Source: Mogibacterium sp. (GTDB lineage: Bacteria > Bacillota > Clostridia > Peptostreptococcales > Anaerovoracaceae). From it: a DNA stretch of 64,000 nucleotides. The stretch is from the NCBI GenBank assembly GCA_017512365.1, contig JAFWGQ010000065.1, positions 41,524 through 105,523 on the forward strand. Direction: 5' to 3'. The notes under the pieces were generated by a model. That model made no database searches. It was not told where the DNA came from and worked only from the letters and a program-made list of their open reading frames with translations. The position numbers and the translations under genes were made by a program. This document shows positions 25,932 to 34,549 of the stretch, piece after piece. Positions within the stretch are counted from its first letter, which is position 1, and every line of letters starts with the position of its first letter.

Positions 25932-26884
25932 TAATAAACATATTCAGTTTTACGGATAAGGGAAAGGAACTGGCTGATACGCTCTGCCGTGCTCTTGACA
26001 TGCACGATGCGAGACTTGTCCCGAAGTCAGCGTCACGCGAAGAGATATGCGAAGCTGCCTTCAGAAACAGAGAGGCGCTCGTATTCATCGGAGCGGCCGG
26101 GATCGCTGTGCGCTTCGTCGCTCCTTTCGTCCGCGACAAGCTTGAGGACCCGCCTGTGCTTGTGATGGATGAGTTCGGGCAGCATGTCATACCTCTTCTC
26201 TCCGGCCACATCGGAGGCGCGAACGCGCTCGCTCTTGAGATCGCGGAGGCCGTCGGAGCATATCCGGTGATAACGACGGCGACCGACCTGAACGGGTCTT
26301 TCCCTGCAGATCTGTTCGCGAAAGAGAACGGACTCGCCGCAGCGAACAGGGAGGGGATCGCAAAGGTCTCTTCATCCGCGCTTGAGGGAAGGCCGGTGAC
26401 GATATGCATAAAGGATTATCCGCCGGCAGGACATGTCGATGTGCTGATCGCGGACAGGGAAGACGCGGCCGCGCTGAAGGACCCGGCCTCGCTGGTGCTC
26501 TGTCCGAAGAGCTATGCGGTCGGCATGGGCTGCCGCAGAGGAAAACCATATGAGGAACTGAGGGAGTTTGCGGAGCGCGTGCTTTCGGAAAACGGCATAG
26601 AGCTGAAGTACGCGGGATGCATCGCGAGCATAGACATCAAAAAGGATGAAGAGGGTCTACGCCGTCTGTCTCAGGCGTGGAGGATGCCTCTGATAACATT
26701 CGACGCTGAACTTCTTTCAAAGGCGGAAGGAGATTTCAGCCATTCGGACACAGTGCTCGAAAAAACCGGAGTGGACAATGTCTGCGAACGCGCGGCTGTT
26801 CTCGCCGCCGGCAGAGGTTCGCGTCTGGCGGTAAAAAAGACAGCGGAAAATGGTATGACCATTGCGGTCGCTGAGAGGATATAA
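25928..26884 (+). CDS. cbiG: Cobalt-precorrin-5A hydrolase CbiG
   Basis: Opens the ring-A lactone and releases the C-20 fragment as acetaldehyde. The 318-residue protein has the CbiG N-terminal part (FIGAAGIAVR near 50), the central LLSGHIGGANALA segment near 94 and the CbiG C-terminal domain (AVGMGCRRGKPYEEL near 197, CIASIDIKKDEEG near 228). The gene overlaps both neighbours by 1-4 bases. Confidence 0.95.
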   Translation: MIINIFSFTDKGKELADTLCRALDMHDARLVPKSASREEICEAAFRNREALVFIGAAGIAVRFVAPFVRDKLEDPPVLVMDEFGQHVIPLLSGHIGGANALALEIAEAVGAYPVITTATDLNGSFPADLFAKENGLAAANREGIAKVSSSALEGRPVTICIKDYPPAGHVDVLIADREDAAALKDPASLVLCPKSYAVGMGCRRGKPYEELREFAERVLSENGIELKYAGCIASIDIKKDEEGLRRLSQAWRMPLITFDAELLSKAEGDFSHSDTVLEKTGVDNVCERAAVLAAGRGSRLAVKKTAENGMTIAVAERI

Positions 26885-27630
26885 TGGACAAAGGCAGGAT
26901 AAAGATAGTCGGCATGGGGCCGGGCAGGGAGGACATGATGACGCAGCAGGCGCTCGCAGCCCTCGACGCTGCGGACGTCATCGTCGGATACACGGTATAC
27001 CTCGGACTGCTCGGGGAGAGGTTCAGCGAGAAGGAGAAGCTCGCGACCCCCATGAAACAGGAGGCGGAGCGCTGCAGACTCGCCTTCGGAGAGGCCGTGA
27101 AGGGAAAAGACGTCGCAATGGTATGCAGCGGCGATGCCGGCATCTACGGCATGGCGTCGCTGATGTTCGGGATAAAGGAAGAGCTCGGAGAGGAAGCTTC
27201 GGACATCGATATGGAAGTCATCCCCGGAATCACCGCGGCATCGAGCGGGGCAGCTGTGCTGGGAGCGCCTCTCAACCACGACTTCTGTGTCATAAGCCTG
27301 TCGGACCTCCTGACTCCGTGGGAGCTCATAGAAAAAAGGCTGAGAGCCGCGGCGGAGGGAGACTTCGCGATCGCGATATATAATCCGTCCAGCAAAAAAC
27401 GCAGGGACCGCCTCCGTAGAGCTTGTGATATACTTCTCGAAACGATAGAAGGGGAAAGACCGTGCGGTTATGTCAGGAGCATCGGAAGAGACGGAGAGGA
27501 ATACCGCACCTGCACCCTGGCAGAACTCAGGGATGAACAGGTGGACATGTTCACCACAGTATTCATAGGTAATTCACAGAGCCGGCTCATTGACGGACGG
27601 CTGGTGACACCGAGAGGCTACAGGATATAA
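26884..27630 (+). CDS. cbiH: Cobalt-precorrin-3B C17-methyltransferase CbiH
   Basis: SAM-dependent ring-contraction methyltransferase of 248 residues. The start IKIVGMGPGREDMMT, the GYTVYL segment near 35, MVCSGDAGIYGMA near 80 and EVIPGITAASSGAAVLGAP near 112-130 are CbiH/CobJ-specific, as is the SLSDLLTPWE motif near 139. It shares one base with the stop of cbiG. The related enzyme CbiL (C20-methyltransferase) is not found in the window. Confidence 0.95.
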   Translation: MDKGRIKIVGMGPGREDMMTQQALAALDAADVIVGYTVYLGLLGERFSEKEKLATPMKQEAERCRLAFGEAVKGKDVAMVCSGDAGIYGMASLMFGIKEELGEEASDIDMEVIPGITAASSGAAVLGAPLNHDFCVISLSDLLTPWELIEKRLRAAAEGDFAIAIYNPSSKKRRDRLRRACDILLETIEGERPCGYVRSIGRDGEEYRTCTLAELRDEQVDMFTTVFIGNSQSRLIDGRLVTPRGYRI

Positions 27631-27647
27631 AAAAGCAAGGAGAACAC

Positions 27648-29780
27648 ATGATGAGACCTATCATTTTTTCAGGAACGACTGAAGGAAGACAGATGTCGGA
27701 GAGGCTTTCCGCTGCCGGCATAGATCACATAGTATGTGTGGCGACTGAGTACGGAGAGCTTGTAATGCAAAGGACTCCGCACGCCGATATCAGACAGGGC
27801 AGGCTCGATGCGGAGGGGATGAAGAAGCTGTTCAGCGCAGAGGCATCCTCGGTATTTGATGCCACACATCCTTATGCGGCTGAGGTATCTGAGAACATAC
27901 GAGAGGCGTGCGGCAGCACCCATAAGGGATACGTGAGGATACTCAGGGCTGAGCCGGGACCTGAAATGATCGAAGGCAACCGGATATTTGCGGATGCGGC
28001 CTCATGCGCGAAGGCGCTGAAGGATACGGCGGGGAATATACTGCTCACGACCGGAAGCAGGGACATAGCCGTCTACGCGGCCGATCCCGGAGTCAGATCC
28101 AGGCTGTTTGCGAGGATCATTCCGTCCGAGGAAAGCATAAGGTTTTGCAGCGCTGCTGACATCAGCGGAAGACAGGTGATAGCGATGCAGGGCCCGTTCA
28201 GCTGTGAGATGAACAAGGCGCTGATCATGCAGTACGGCATAAAGCTGCTCGTCACAAAGGCGAGCGGAACGGAGGGCGGTTTCCAGGAGAAGATAAGCGC
28301 TGCCCGCGAATGCGGCATCCCCGTCTTCATAATAGGAAAACCGGTCGAAGAGCAGGGAATGACGGCGAGCGAGGCTCTGGAAGTCTTCTTTGAGATAAAG
28401 CCGGTGACACAGGTGGATCTCATCGGAACGGGGCCGGGCAGAGAATCACTCATGACTGAAGAAGCGCGCGAAGCGGTCAGAAAGGCGGACATCATATTCG
28501 GCGCGGAGAGGATGATCGCGTCCTATCCGGGAAAAGAAGCATATCCGTACTATTTTGCCCGCGACATGATACCCGTGCTGGAAGAACGCCGGCCGGAAAG
28601 AATAGCGGTGCTGTTCTCGGGTGATACGGGATTCTGCAGCGGAGCAGCGAAAACGGGTCCTGAACTTGCAGCGTGGTTTGAAGAAAGCGGATCCGCGTAC
28701 GTGATAAGGCAGCATCCGGGGATATCTTCATTTGCCTATCTCGCGGCGGTCACGGGAGAGCCATACACGAACGCCGGCCTGTGCAGCATGCACGGAAGGA
28801 CGGGCGATGAGAAGAATGAAAAGGAAGTGATACGTGCGATAAGGGAACACGGAAGAACGTATCTCCTCCTTTCCGGAGAAGAGGATGTGAAGAGGCTGGG
28901 AAGCCTGCTCACTGAGAACGGACTCGGGGAATGCATGGTGGTACTGGGATATAAGCTTGCAGGCCCGGAAGAAAGGATAGAGTTGCTGAGACCTGAAGAG
29001 TGTCTGTATGTGTCTGAGAAAGGACTGTATACCGCTCTCGTCCTGAACGAGGATCCTGCAGAACCGGCTGAGCCGGCGGTAAAAGAAGAACCTGCAGCGG
29101 AAGACATGCATGCGGCAGAAGACACGCCTGCAGCAGAAGACACGCCTGCAGCGGAAGAGATACAGGCGGCAGAAGCGGATGAAGTTCCGGGAGAAAGGTT
29201 CCTGATGCCTGTCATAGCCGATGATGAATTCATGAGGGCGAAGGTCCCGATGACCAAAGAGAACATAAGGCATCTCAGTATCATAAAACTCGGACTGAAA
29301 GAGGGATCGGTCCTCTATGACATAGGAAGCGGCACCGGCACGATAGCGTGCGAGGCCGCGATGCAGAGCGGCGGTCTGAAGGTATACGCCATAGAAATGA
29401 GGAAGGCTGCCTGCGACCTCATTGAAAAGAACGCGGACAAATTCGGCCTTGCAAACATAGAGGTCGTTAACGGAAGGGCGCCGGAGGCATTCGGCGGGCT
29501 CGAGGCGCCGACGCACGCCTTCATAGGCGGCAGCTCGGGAGAACTGAAGGACATACTGGATATCCTCGCCGAGGCCCCGCAGGGCGTACGCGTCGTGATA
29601 AACGCCGTGAGCCTTGAGACCATGGCTGAGATAAAGAACATCCCTGCTGACTACGGAGTCACGGATCTCAGCATCGAACAGATATCGGTCAACAGATCGA
29701 GAGAACTCGGCAATTACCATCTGATGACAGCAGAAAATCCGGTCCTGATAGCAGCCTTCACTCTGGGTGGAAAAGAATGA
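27648..29780 (+). CDS. cbiJET: Triple fusion CbiJ-CbiE-CbiT (precorrin-6A reductase and precorrin-6Y/7 C5,15-methyltransferase)
   Basis: A 710-residue protein with three enzyme domains. Residues 1-250 match CbiJ, cobalt-precorrin-6A reductase (FSGTTEGRQMSERL, VFDATHPYA near 69, AMQGPFSCEMN near 182). Residues about 255-460 match CbiE, the C5-methyltransferase (VDLIGTGPGRESLM, LFSGDTGF). Residues about 517-705 match CbiT, the C15-methyltransferase/decarboxylase (VPMTKENIRH, YDIGSGTGTIA, FIGGSSGE). An acidic Ala/Pro/Glu linker between CbiE and CbiT is encoded by about four imperfect 18-bp tandem repeats (29101-29172). CbiE-CbiT fusion is well known as CobL; addition of CbiJ is less common. It overlaps cbiA in ATGA. 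Confidence 0.93.
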   Translation: MMRPIIFSGTTEGRQMSERLSAAGIDHIVCVATEYGELVMQRTPHADIRQGRLDAEGMKKLFSAEASSVFDATHPYAAEVSENIREACGSTHKGYVRILRAEPGPEMIEGNRIFADAASCAKALKDTAGNILLTTGSRDIAVYAADPGVRSRLFARIIPSEESIRFCSAADISGRQVIAMQGPFSCEMNKALIMQYGIKLLVTKASGTEGGFQEKISAARECGIPVFIIGKPVEEQGMTASEALEVFFEIKPVTQVDLIGTGPGRESLMTEEAREAVRKADIIFGAERMIASYPGKEAYPYYFARDMIPVLEERRPERIAVLFSGDTGFCSGAAKTGPELAAWFEESGSAYVIRQHPGISSFAYLAAVTGEPYTNAGLCSMHGRTGDEKNEKEVIRAIREHGRTYLLLSGEEDVKRLGSLLTENGLGECMVVLGYKLAGPEERIELLRPEECLYVSEKGLYTALVLNEDPAEPAEPAVKEEPAAEDMHAAEDTPAAEDTPAAEEIQAAEADEVPGERFLMPVIADDEFMRAKVPMTKENIRHLSIIKLGLKEGSVLYDIGSGTGTIACEAAMQSGGLKVYAIEMRKAACDLIEKNADKFGLANIEVVNGRAPEAFGGLEAPTHAFIGGSSGELKDILDILAEAPQGVRVVINAVSLETMAEIKNIPADYGVTDLSIEQISVNRSRELGNYHLMTAENPVLIAAFTLGGKE
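29101..29172 (+). repeat. 18-bp tandem repeat encoding the CbiE-CbiT linker
   Basis: Four units of 18 bp (GAAGACACGCCTGCAGCA type) start at 29101, 29119, 29137 and 29155, with a partial unit before. The two central units differ at one base only. They encode repeats of EDTPAA. Because the unit length is a multiple of three, copy number can vary by slippage without breaking the frame. Confidence 0.85.
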
Positions 29781-31183
29781 GACTCCCGAGAGTGATGACG
29801 GCCGCTGTCAGCAGCGGGAGCGGAAAGACTATCCTGACCTGCGGCATGCTCGAAGCTCTGAAAAGGCGCGGGACCGATGTGAGATCCTTCAAATGCGGTC
29901 CTGACTATATCGACCCGATGTTCCACCGAAGGGTGACAGGCGCGCCGTGCGGAAATATCGACACGTTCTTTTCCTCCGCTGAAGAGATACGCGGCATGCT
30001 GTGCCGCAGCGCCTGCGAGGCAGCGGTCATCGAGGGCGTGATGGGCATATATGACGGCGCGGCCGGCCTGCAGGGCAGGGGGTCATGCTATGACGCCGCA
30101 GCCGCCTCGGGAACACCGGTCCTTCTTATCGCTGATGTGAAGGGAATGGGCCTGACCATGCTGTCAGTCATAAAGGGGATACTCTCAGATGACCGTGAAA
30201 ATCTGATTCGCGGGATCATTCTCAACAGGATCACGCCGATATATCTTGAGACTATAAGGCCTCAGCTGGATGAGATGCTCAGCTGCATGTCCGCAGACAG
30301 AAACGCGGACGTAAAACTGCTCGGCGGCATCCCCGGTTCAAAGGCCATACAGCTTGAGAGCAGACATCTCGGGCTCAGCATGCCCTTCGAAACAGATGAT
30401 CTGGAAGAGCAGCTGAAGGCCGCGGCTGATCTCATCGAAGAGCATCTGGACATGGATGCCCTGCTTGAGATAATGGAGCAGGCGGAAGAACTTCCGGATG
30501 CGACGGCTGAGCCGCGGAAGGAAAGCGACTGCGGCCTTGTCCTGGCGGTCGCCCGCGATGAAGCCTTCTGCTTCTGTTACGAAGAGAATCTTCGCATTAT
30601 GGAGGAAGCCGGGATAAGCATAAGGGAATTCTCGCCTGTGCATGACGCGCGCGTACCCCAAGATGCGGACGGACTGCTCCTCGGCGGGGGCTACCCCGAA
30701 CTATACGCGGAGGAACTCAGCGGCAATACATCCATGCTCTCGTCCGTGAGAGAGGCGATCGACGACGGCATGCCGAGCCTTGCCGAATGCGGAGGCTTCA
30801 TGTACCTGCTGGAGTCGCTCGAGGACATGCAGGGCAGACCGCATGAGATGGCAGGCGCGCTCGAAGGCGGCTCGCATTATACGGGAAAACTCAGCCGCTT
30901 CGGATATGTGACGCTCAGAGAAAAGAAACATCTCTGCGCCGCGGATACGCTCATCACGGGCCTGGAAGTAAAGGGTCATGAATTCCATTACTTCGATTCA
31001 GACAACAACGGGAGCAACGCCGTCGCCGAAAAGCCAGGCAGCGGCAGGACATGGGAATGCATGCACGCTGACCGGGATCATTTATGGGGATACCCTCATC
31101 TCTGGTATCCTTCGTGCCCGGAGCTGGTCAGAAGATTTGCGGCTGCGATGGAGGAATACAGAAGGAAGAAACAGGATGGATAA
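29777..31183 (+). CDS. cbiA: Cobyrinate a,c-diamide synthase CbiA
   Basis: ATP- and glutamine-dependent amidation of the a and c side chains. The 468-residue protein has the N-terminal P-loop-like AAVSSGSGKTILTCGML near 8-24, FKCGPDYIDPMFH near 36 and a C-terminal class I amidotransferase domain with GLLLGGGYPELYAEEL near 298 and the nucleophile in LAECGGFMYL near 335. The final HLWGYPHLWYPSCPEL carries the His region. It overlaps cbiJET in ATGA and the next gene by 8 bases. Confidence 0.95.
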   Translation: MRLPRVMTAAVSSGSGKTILTCGMLEALKRRGTDVRSFKCGPDYIDPMFHRRVTGAPCGNIDTFFSSAEEIRGMLCRSACEAAVIEGVMGIYDGAAGLQGRGSCYDAAAASGTPVLLIADVKGMGLTMLSVIKGILSDDRENLIRGIILNRITPIYLETIRPQLDEMLSCMSADRNADVKLLGGIPGSKAIQLESRHLGLSMPFETDDLEEQLKAAADLIEEHLDMDALLEIMEQAEELPDATAEPRKESDCGLVLAVARDEAFCFCYEENLRIMEEAGISIREFSPVHDARVPQDADGLLLGGGYPELYAEELSGNTSMLSSVREAIDDGMPSLAECGGFMYLLESLEDMQGRPHEMAGALEGGSHYTGKLSRFGYVTLREKKHLCAADTLITGLEVKGHEFHYFDSDNNGSNAVAEKPGSGRTWECMHADRDHLWGYPHLWYPSCPELVRRFAAAMEEYRRKKQDG

Positions 31184-31430
31184 TTCGGACAGGTTCTTTG
31201 CGAATACGGAATGCAGGTTCTATCCCTGCCACAGGGGCATTGAGGAGATCAACTGCCTTTTTTGCTACTGCCCGCTCTATCATCTTGAGGACTGCCCGGG
31301 ATCACCCTCGTTCATGGAAAAGGACGGCAGGATGATAAAGGTCTGCACGGACTGCACATTTCCGCACAGGGCGGAGAACTACGATACTGTGGTAGAGACG
31401 CTCAGAAAGGACTTGCGACAGGATGTCTGA
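31176..31430 (+). CDS. Cysteine-rich small domain protein (PF04071-like)
   Basis: An 84-residue protein with the pattern of the cysteine-rich small domain found near cobalamin genes: CRFYPCHRG near 13, CLFCYCPLY near 28 and CTDCTFPH near 58. The Cys and His residues could hold a metal or an iron-sulfur cluster; no function is established for the family. ATG 31176 overlaps the cbiA end by 8 bases and the next gene starts at its stop (TGATG), so it is clearly part of the operon. Confidence 0.85.
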   Translation: MDNSDRFFANTECRFYPCHRGIEEINCLFCYCPLYHLEDCPGSPSFMEKDGRMIKVCTDCTFPHRAENYDTVVETLRKDLRQDV

Positions 31431-32776
31431 TGAAGGATGAAGCTAAACGGGACGAACTGAACAGACTTGCCGGAGAGGTGCTGGACATCTCGAGGAACCG
31501 CCTGCTGGTGAACCTGCGCTACATGGATACAGCGCTGACATTCCACGGGAGGGAGGTTTGCCGCGGAAGCTTCGGAACTGACGGCCGCGTCCTGTTCTAT
31601 GATCCGTCATTCGTGCTCAGGACATATGCTGCGTCGAAAGAGAAACTGGCAGCCGTCTGCCTCCACTCGGTGCTGCACTGCATATTCTGCCATCCGTTTG
31701 CCGGAGCGGATATCGACATGAGAACATGGGACCTGGCCTGCGACATCGCGGCGGAGTCCGTGATCAGCGAGCTCGGTCTGCCGTGCACGAGGACGGACGA
31801 TGAGGGCGAAAAGAGCGGCATGCTCCGCAGGATACGCAGAGAGACCGGATTCCTGACTGCCGAAAAGATATACAGCGCGCTGCGCAAAGGAGAACTCAGC
31901 GAGGCAAAGACGGATGAGGGACTGAAGCGGCTTGAAGAACTCTTCACGGCTGATGACCACTCATACTGGTACAAAGACATCGCGCAGCCTCCGGCTTCGC
32001 AGGCAGTGATGACTGATGAGGCAAAACTCAGTCAGGATGATCTGAGCCTGCATGACGACTGGAAGAAGATCGCTCAGCAGATCGAGATGGAGATAGAGAC
32101 CTTCGCGAAGGTGAAAGGGAGATTCGCTTCATCACTGGTCCAGAACCTCAGGTCCGTGAACCGCGAGAGATATGACTATTCAGATTTTCTCAGAAGGTTC
32201 GCCTCCGTGAACGAGAGCATGAAGGTCTCGGACGATGAATTCGACTATATATATTACAATTACGGGCTCACGCATTATAAAAAGATGCCGCTCATCGAGC
32301 CGCTCGAATACCGCGAGGACAGCAGGATAAGGGACTTCGTCATCGCGATAGACACATCGGGATCCGTGGCCGGAGATGAAGTGCAGTCCTTTCTTCAGAA
32401 GACGTACAGCATACTGAAGAGCCGCGAGTCGTTCCAGACCAGGATCAACGTCCACATCGTGCAGTGCGACGCTCAGATACAGTCCGACGACGTCATCACA
32501 TCAGAGGCTGATATCGAAAGATATATCGATACCATGGAGATAAGGGGCCTCGGAGGCACGGACTTCAGACCGGTGTTCGACTATGTGGACCACCTGATAT
32601 CCGAAGGGGAGTTCAGCGATCTCAGGGGCCTGATATACTTCACTGACGGACTCGGAGTGTATCCGCCGTCGAAGCCGGATTACAGGACGGCCTTCGTATT
32701 CGTCGAGAGCGGATACAACGTGCCGGAAGTGCCGGTGTGGGCGATGAAAGTCGTGCTCCGCCCGGAGGAGCTGTGA
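31430..32776 (+). CDS. VWA-like and putative metallopeptidase domain protein (DUF2201 type)
   Basis: A 448-residue protein. The N-terminal part (about 20-290) resembles the putative metallopeptidase domain; where relatives have HExxH, here the segment is LHSVLHCIFCHPF near 80, so the catalytic Glu is missing and peptidase activity is doubtful. The C-terminal part (about 300-440) is a VWA-like domain with an intact MIDAS start (IDTSGS near 306) and GGTDFRP near 379. It starts at the stop of the Cys-rich gene and precedes a MoxR ATPase by 47 bases. MoxR/VWA pairs act as chaperone-like or metal-chelatase-like machines; the target here is unknown. Confidence 0.83.
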   Translation: MKDEAKRDELNRLAGEVLDISRNRLLVNLRYMDTALTFHGREVCRGSFGTDGRVLFYDPSFVLRTYAASKEKLAAVCLHSVLHCIFCHPFAGADIDMRTWDLACDIAAESVISELGLPCTRTDDEGEKSGMLRRIRRETGFLTAEKIYSALRKGELSEAKTDEGLKRLEELFTADDHSYWYKDIAQPPASQAVMTDEAKLSQDDLSLHDDWKKIAQQIEMEIETFAKVKGRFASSLVQNLRSVNRERYDYSDFLRRFASVNESMKVSDDEFDYIYYNYGLTHYKKMPLIEPLEYREDSRIRDFVIAIDTSGSVAGDEVQSFLQKTYSILKSRESFQTRINVHIVQCDAQIQSDDVITSEADIERYIDTMEIRGLGGTDFRPVFDYVDHLISEGEFSDLRGLIYFTDGLGVYPPSKPDYRTAFVFVESGYNVPEVPVWAMKVVLRPEEL

Positions 32777-32823
32777 TAGAATAACACCGGATAACAGGAC
32801 TCACAACTGCAGAGGAATATCGT

Positions 32824-34326
32824 ATGAACATAAGAAAAGCTAAGGAACAGATCCGAAACGCCATAACCGCCTATCTTACGAAGGACGAGCTCGGCAATTA
32901 TGTCATACCGGTCGAAAAACAGAGGCCGGTCCTCCTGGTCGGTCCGCCGGGGATAGGCAAGACCGCCATCATGGAACAGCTCGCGTCGGAGCTCGGCATA
33001 GGGCTCATCTCCTATTCGATGACCCATCATACGCGCCAGAGCGCCATAGGACTTCCTTTCATAAGCCGCAGGGTATACGGGGGGACGGAGTGTGATGTCA
33101 CAGAATACACCATGAGCGAGATCATCGCCTCGGTGTACGATCTCATGGAGACCACGGGAGTCAGGCAGGGCATACTTTTCCTCGACGAGATCAACTGCGT
33201 TTCGGAGACACTTTCACCGCTCATGATGCAGTTCCTGCAGTACAAGGTCTTCGGAGGCCACAGGCTGCCCGAGGGATGGATAGTCGTCACGGCGGGCAAT
33301 CCGCCTGAGTACAACGACTCTGCCAGGGAGTTCGATATCGTGACCCTCGACAGACTCAAGAAGATGGATGTCGAGCCTGATTTCGAGGCGTGGAAGGAGT
33401 ACGCTGCTGCGGCACACATCCACCCGGCGGTCATGTCCTTCCTCCGGAGCAGGAGAGAGCGCTTCTACCACGTCGAGACGACGGTCAGCGGCAAATCGAT
33501 CGTGACGCCGAGAGGCTGGGAGGATCTGAGCAAGATGCTGCAGCTGTACGAGAAGAACGGCATAGCAGCAGATGAGGATCTTATCGTCCAGTATCTCCAG
33601 AACAGCGCAGCCGCAAAGGAATTCAATACTTATCTCGCCCTGTTCAACAAGTACAGGGAGGAATACCCGGTCGACGCCATACTGGACGGAGATGTCCCTG
33701 AAGGGATGGCGGAAAGAGCAGCGCAGGCCGGCTTCGATGAGGTCTATACCCTCACAGGCCTGCTGCTGAGCAGCGTGAAGGACGATGTGCACGGACGCAT
33801 GGAGGAGAGACGCCTGATCGAGTCGGTCAGGCTGTGTCTCAAGGAGTACAAGGCGGCAGCGTCAGATGAGCTCGGGCCTGATGTCAACATGAGGAGGCTG
33901 ATCGGCCGCATCGAGTCAGGACGCGAATCTGGCCTCAGGGCGCATTCCCTTACCCGAGAAGAGTCGGACCGCATGCTGAGGACAGCTTCATGCCTCCATG
34001 ACATGGCGGCAAAGACTGCTTCCGCATCTGATTATGAAACGGCGTTCGACATCATAAGAGACGCGAGCGCTGAGCTCGTTGCGGACCATAACGAAAAGGC
34101 GGAGGCAACTAAGGGCAGGATGGAAAATCTCTTCAGCTTCGCTGAGTCCTGCTGGGGGGATGAAAAGGAGATGCTGCTGATAGTCACAGAGCTCACGGCC
34201 GATCCCGACTGCGTGTCCTTCATAAGCACCTACGGCTGCGACGGCTACTACAGACACAACAAAAACCTGCTCTTCGATGAGAGGCAGGCAGCCATAGAGC
34301 AGCAGATAGAAAAGCTGGAACTGTGA
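32824..34326 (+). CDS. MoxR-type AAA+ ATPase
   Basis: A 500-residue ATPase with Walker A VGPPGIGKT near 40-48, Walker B GILFLDEINCVSE near 118-130, sensor 1 in VVTAGNPPEYND near 156 and a long helical C-terminal half. This fits the MoxR/AAA_5 group that works with VWA proteins. GAGGA precedes ATG 32824. It is the last gene before the terminator at 34342 and so belongs to the cobalamin operon. CobS/CobT of aerobic cobaltochelatase are a distant AAA+/VWA parallel, but no CobN is present. A role in corrinoid-protein or cobalt handling is inference. Confidence 0.87.
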   Translation: MNIRKAKEQIRNAITAYLTKDELGNYVIPVEKQRPVLLVGPPGIGKTAIMEQLASELGIGLISYSMTHHTRQSAIGLPFISRRVYGGTECDVTEYTMSEIIASVYDLMETTGVRQGILFLDEINCVSETLSPLMMQFLQYKVFGGHRLPEGWIVVTAGNPPEYNDSAREFDIVTLDRLKKMDVEPDFEAWKEYAAAAHIHPAVMSFLRSRRERFYHVETTVSGKSIVTPRGWEDLSKMLQLYEKNGIAADEDLIVQYLQNSAAAKEFNTYLALFNKYREEYPVDAILDGDVPEGMAERAAQAGFDEVYTLTGLLLSSVKDDVHGRMEERRLIESVRLCLKEYKAAASDELGPDVNMRRLIGRIESGRESGLRAHSLTREESDRMLRTASCLHDMAAKTASASDYETAFDIIRDASAELVADHNEKAEATKGRMENLFSFAESCWGDEKEMLLIVTELTADPDCVSFISTYGCDGYYRHNKNLLFDERQAAIEQQIEKLEL

Positions 34327-34341
34327 TAAACCAACCGATGA

Positions 34342-34370
34342 AAATGAGCTGCGATGCAGTTCATTTTTTA
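34342..34370 (+). terminator. Intrinsic terminator ending the 20-gene cobalamin operon
   Basis: AAATGAGCTGC (34342-34352) pairs with GCAGTTCATTT (34356-34366, one G-T pair) around a GAT loop, followed by TTTTA. It lies 16 bases after the MoxR stop. The rest of the gap to 34549 holds a possible -10 (TATAAT at 34477-34482) without a convincing -35. Confidence 0.85.
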
Positions 34371-34549
34371 TACAAAGAAATGCTGAACTATACCCCGATT
34401 CGATACCTGCCGCCGGCTGCAGCGGTTTACAATTCGAAGGGATTCGATAATTCCCGCTGTTTGCATTGATTAAACCTATAATCGTGCCGAGCGTTATTGG
34501 TATATCATTTCGTTGTATGAATACAGCTTTGACACAGGAGAAAAGCACC

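Noticed and set aside
29101-29172. Short tandem repeats as a CRISPR array
   Set aside because: Repeats are contiguous, in frame, without spacers, and encode a protein linker.
31430-34326. CobT/CobS subunits of aerobic cobaltochelatase
   Set aside because: The VWA protein has a metallopeptidase-like N-terminal domain, the ATPase is of MoxR type, and no CobN is present; only a distant analogy remains.
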